Shown: piece after piece, positions 32,151 to 33,842 of the stretch
How the letters are laid out: each line of letters opens with the position of its first letter
Position numbering within the stretch: the first letter of the stretch is position 1
From: Desulfuromonas sp.
GTDB lineage: Bacteria > Desulfobacterota > Desulfuromonadia > Desulfuromonadales > Desulfuromonadaceae
Length of the DNA stretch: 33,842 nt
Reading direction: 5' to 3'
NCBI GenBank assembly: GCA_028685815.1
Contig: JAQUDG010000014.1
Location: 1 to 33,842 of the forward strand
Program-made: the position numbers and the translations under genes
Notes under the pieces: generated by a model
What the model saw: only the letters and a program-made list of their open reading frames with translations
What the model was told of the DNA's origin: nothing
The model's database searches: none

Positions 32151-32588
32151 ATGCTGAAACGTTTGGATCACATCAATATTGTAGTCACCGATATTAACAA
32201 AGCTAAGGAATTCTTCTTCAATCTTGGCTTTAAGAAGGGGGATTCATCCGTACTTTCTGGTGAATGGATTTCAGCGATCGTAGGTCTAGACGAGGTAGAT
32301 GCGTCATACGTTTCTCTACATTTGCCTGGTTCGGAAATAGCGATTGAGCTCCTCGAATATCGCCACCCCTCCTCGAATAGAGATCCCGATATGACTAAGG
32401 CAAACCAACTCGGATTTCGCCATATAGCATTTGCCGTGAGCGATATTGAAGCGACGGTCAAGAAACTTCGACAGATGAAAGTGGAATTCCTGAGCGACAT
32501 CCAAACATATGAAAAAACTGGAAAACGCCTGGTGTACTTTTATGGGCCGGACGGGATTCTCTTAGAACTTGCCCAATATAGTTCGTGA
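32151..32588 (+). CDS. VOC-superfamily (glyoxalase-fold) protein
   Basis: The 145-residue product is a single vicinal-oxygen-chelate unit pair: LDHINIVVTDINKAKEFFFNLGF at the start and LGFRHIAFAVSDIEATVKKL in the second half, ending FYGPDGILLELAQY. The four metal-ligand positions look kept: His7, Glu66, His91 and Glu139. The substrate cannot be told; family members include glyoxalase I, methylmalonyl-CoA epimerase and resistance proteins. I chose ATG 32151 because AGAGGAG lies 6 bases upstream; the longer frame before it is not conserved-looking. It lies between two mobile elements, so it may have been acquired. Confidence 0.85.
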   Translation: MLKRLDHINIVVTDINKAKEFFFNLGFKKGDSSVLSGEWISAIVGLDEVDASYVSLHLPGSEIAIELLEYRHPSSNRDPDMTKANQLGFRHIAFAVSDIEATVKKLRQMKVEFLSDIQTYEKTGKRLVYFYGPDGILLELAQYSS

Positions 32589-32638
32589 AAAATATAACCA
32601 GAGGCAAAACAGTCAGGATTGATTGTTGCCAGAAGAAA

Positions 32639-32660
32639 GGGGTCAAGTCTGCCTTTGACC
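32639..32660. repeat. Left RAYT terminal hairpin
   Basis: GGTCAA and TTGACC form a 6-bp stem around gtctgcct. The TGA stop of the transposase gene (32643-32645) lies inside this hairpin, so the last few codons are encoded by the terminal sequence itself. Confidence 0.7.
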
Positions 32661-33623
32661 AATTTTAAGTTTTGAACAAATTTTCTTGTATAGTTTTTGC
32701 ACCTTCGCCTCACTATCCAACGCTTTTTTCATGCGCTCAATTGCAGAACTAACGGTGCTATAGTTCTCGCATCCGATTACATTGCCAATTTCAGCAAGCG
32801 TTCTTTGGCTATGTGCTCTGAGTGTATAAACAGCTAAGTCTCTTGAAAGGTTGGTAACGCCCCGTCTGGCGGTGGTTAACTCCTCTTCAGTGACCTGACA
32901 CACCTCACAAACTGCTTTGATCACTGCAGTAGCATCGACAGCGAAAACCTCTCTCCCTGCAATCTCTTTATCCTTAAGTAAAAATTCGCACCTGTTTCTT
33001 ACCTTTTTTATAAATCCTTCAGAACCAAATATCGACGGAAGATTTTTACGTGAAAAAAATTGCTGCACCTCTTCAGAATCCTGCTGATTCACAAAGGAGA
33101 GATAATTTATAAAAGCTGTTTTTCTTGTTGATGAAAACATATTCAACAGTGGCTCGCGCTGCAACCACTGCCATCGTCTTTCGTCAGCAAGATAACCTAG
33201 ATGACTACTCCATTTATACGCTTCCAACTCTGAAACTATACAGGCCTCGATAGGGTTCCGGTGGATATAGCGTAATAGTTCCAACAAATGGCTATCCTCT
33301 TCGACCAACACAGCTTTGTAGCGGCCACGGAACAATTGGCCGTCAGTGCTGTGTCTGCGATTATAACGCTGGGTGTAAACTCCGTTAAGATGGCGCATAC
33401 AACGAGACAGGTTACCGTCCGGTGTTTGCACTAATAAATGATAATGATTTGACACCAGACAATAGGCAGAGACGTTTAAGTTCCACATCTTTGCTGTGTC
33501 TTGTAATACGTTCAGGAACAGTAAGTAATCCTCTTCGTCCTGACAAATGTCCTCTCGCCGTCGCCCACGATTCATTACGTGATACCAGGCACCGGGATAT
33601 TCTATGCGTAATGGTCTCGACAT
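32643..33623 (-). CDS. RAYT (REP-associated tyrosine) transposase with DnaA-like C-terminus
   Basis: The 326-residue protein belongs to the Y1/HUH single-strand transposases. It starts MSRPLRIEYPGAWYHVMNRG, typical of RAYTs. His60-Tyr-His62 (SNHYHLLVQT) is the metal-binding HUH pair, and Tyr119 in RYIHRNP is the likely catalytic tyrosine. Residues about 230-320 form a helical domain like the C-terminal DnaA DNA-binding domain (SRDLAVYTLRAHSQRTLAEIG, CENYSTVSSAIERM). All the catalytic residues are present, so it may be active. GAGG lies about 12 bases before the ATG, a long spacing. It presumably acts on the flanking hairpins. Confidence 0.92.
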   Translation of the reverse strand: MSRPLRIEYPGAWYHVMNRGRRREDICQDEEDYLLFLNVLQDTAKMWNLNVSAYCLVSNHYHLLVQTPDGNLSRCMRHLNGVYTQRYNRRHSTDGQLFRGRYKAVLVEEDSHLLELLRYIHRNPIEACIVSELEAYKWSSHLGYLADERRWQWLQREPLLNMFSSTRKTAFINYLSFVNQQDSEEVQQFFSRKNLPSIFGSEGFIKKVRNRCEFLLKDKEIAGREVFAVDATAVIKAVCEVCQVTEEELTTARRGVTNLSRDLAVYTLRAHSQRTLAEIGNVIGCENYSTVSSAIERMKKALDSEAKVQKLYKKICSKLKIGQRQT

Positions 33624-33642
33624 GGAAACAGCTTACCTCGCT

Positions 33643-33842
33643 TCAGGCTTTAGTCAACGGCAGATTTGACCCCCTGACCTTTTTTCTTTGGTGAAAATAA
33701 GCGGTAATAAGCAACATAGCATAAAGTATTGCCCCCATCAGCCATAACAGACCATCCCAATAAGCGACGCTATAACTATAAATAAAGGCAAATAAAAGGG
33801 GACCAATGATCCCGGTAATATTGGTTAGGCTCACCAGAGTAC
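33643..33842 (-). CDS. MFS transporter, C-terminal end (runs off right edge)
   Basis: About 66 C-terminal residues are visible. They include TLVSLTNITGIIGPLLFAFIYS and WLMGAILYAMLLITAYF, two membrane helices with the LTNI.GIIGPLLF pattern found in the last part of TetA-type drug:proton antiporters of the major facilitator superfamily. The final residues (VRGSNLPLTKA) are encoded by the right RAYT hairpin and the few bases after it, so the native C-terminus seems to have been replaced by the insertion. The substrate is unknown; the rest of the gene lies beyond the window. Confidence 0.8.
   Translation of the reverse strand, partial: TLVSLTNITGIIGPLLFAFIYSYSVAYWDGLLWLMGAILYAMLLITAYFHQRKKVRGSNLPLTKA
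33653..33674. repeat. Right RAYT terminal hairpin
   Basis: GTCAA (33653-33657) and TTGAC (33666-33670) form a 5-bp stem around an 8-base loop. Its reverse complement matches the left end at all but two positions over 21 bases. It is read through by the 3' end of the MFS gene, whose TGA stop (33643-33645) lies just inside the element. Confidence 0.7.

Larger units (their letters stand above)
32639..33674 (-). mobile_element. RAYT element with matching terminal hairpins
   Basis: The transposase gene is bracketed by near-identical inverted ends. The left end (32639-32660) and the reverse complement of the right end (33653-33674) share GGGGTCAA[A/G]TCTGCC[G/T]TTGAC. Each end can fold into a 5-6 bp stem (GTCAA/TTGAC) with an 8-base loop. 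Paired REP-like hairpins around a RAYT transposase fit the known organisation of such single-strand transposases. The unit is about 1.04 kb and looks intact. Confidence 0.75.

Overview
The window looks like chromosome of a flagellated Gram-negative bacterium, most like the Desulfuromonadia / Desulfobacterota. The reasons are the gene order (flgBC-fliEFGHIJ-motE-fliK-flgDE-motAB-fliLMNOP in one block), the CheX-rich chemotaxis cluster, a sigma-54 promoter beside a sigma-54 activator, and a RAYT transposase with a DnaA-like C-terminal helix-turn-helix. This placement is inferred from gene content and residue patterns; no database was searched.

Region 1 (1-18.5 kb, all minus strand) is the flagellar block. 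In transcription order it holds a large secreted TPR protein, then flgB, flgC, fliE, fliF, fliG, fliH, fliI, fliJ, motE, fliK, flgD, flgE, a strong terminator, then motA, motB, fliL, fliM, fliN, fliO and the start of fliP, which runs off the left edge. Together these encode the proximal rod, MS ring, C ring, export ATPase complex, hook and hook-length control, stator, and the start of the export gate. Several starts are GTG or TTG (fliM, fliG, fliI, motB, fliP). A good sigma-54 (-24/-12) promoter lies upstream of the TPR gene.

Region 2 (18.6-19.6 kb) is a long non-coding gap between divergent genes. It holds the sigma-54 promoter, a perfect 15-bp tandem repeat and a weak TATAAT box.

Region 3 (19.6-31.0 kb, plus strand) is a chemotaxis-type cluster: cheA, cheR, cheB, cheD, an HDOD gene, a stand-alone receiver, a CheX-like gene, cheY, two more CheX-like genes, a 635-residue protein with two CheX-like domains and a pseudo-receiver, and a sigma-54 activator whose receiver has no phospho-acceptor aspartate. 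No cheW, chemoreceptor or cheZ is present. The most unusual features are the five ExxN phosphatase-type domains in four genes, the two adjacent pseudo-receivers, and a CheA with two HPt domains and a MshEN-like tandem motif (a possible c-di-GMP site) in place of the usual P2 region.

Region 4 (31.0-33.8 kb) is an accessory tail: a dead, internally deleted IS30-family element, a VOC/glyoxalase-fold gene, an intact RAYT element bounded by matching hairpins, and the 3' end of an MFS transporter gene whose last codons lie inside one of those hairpins.
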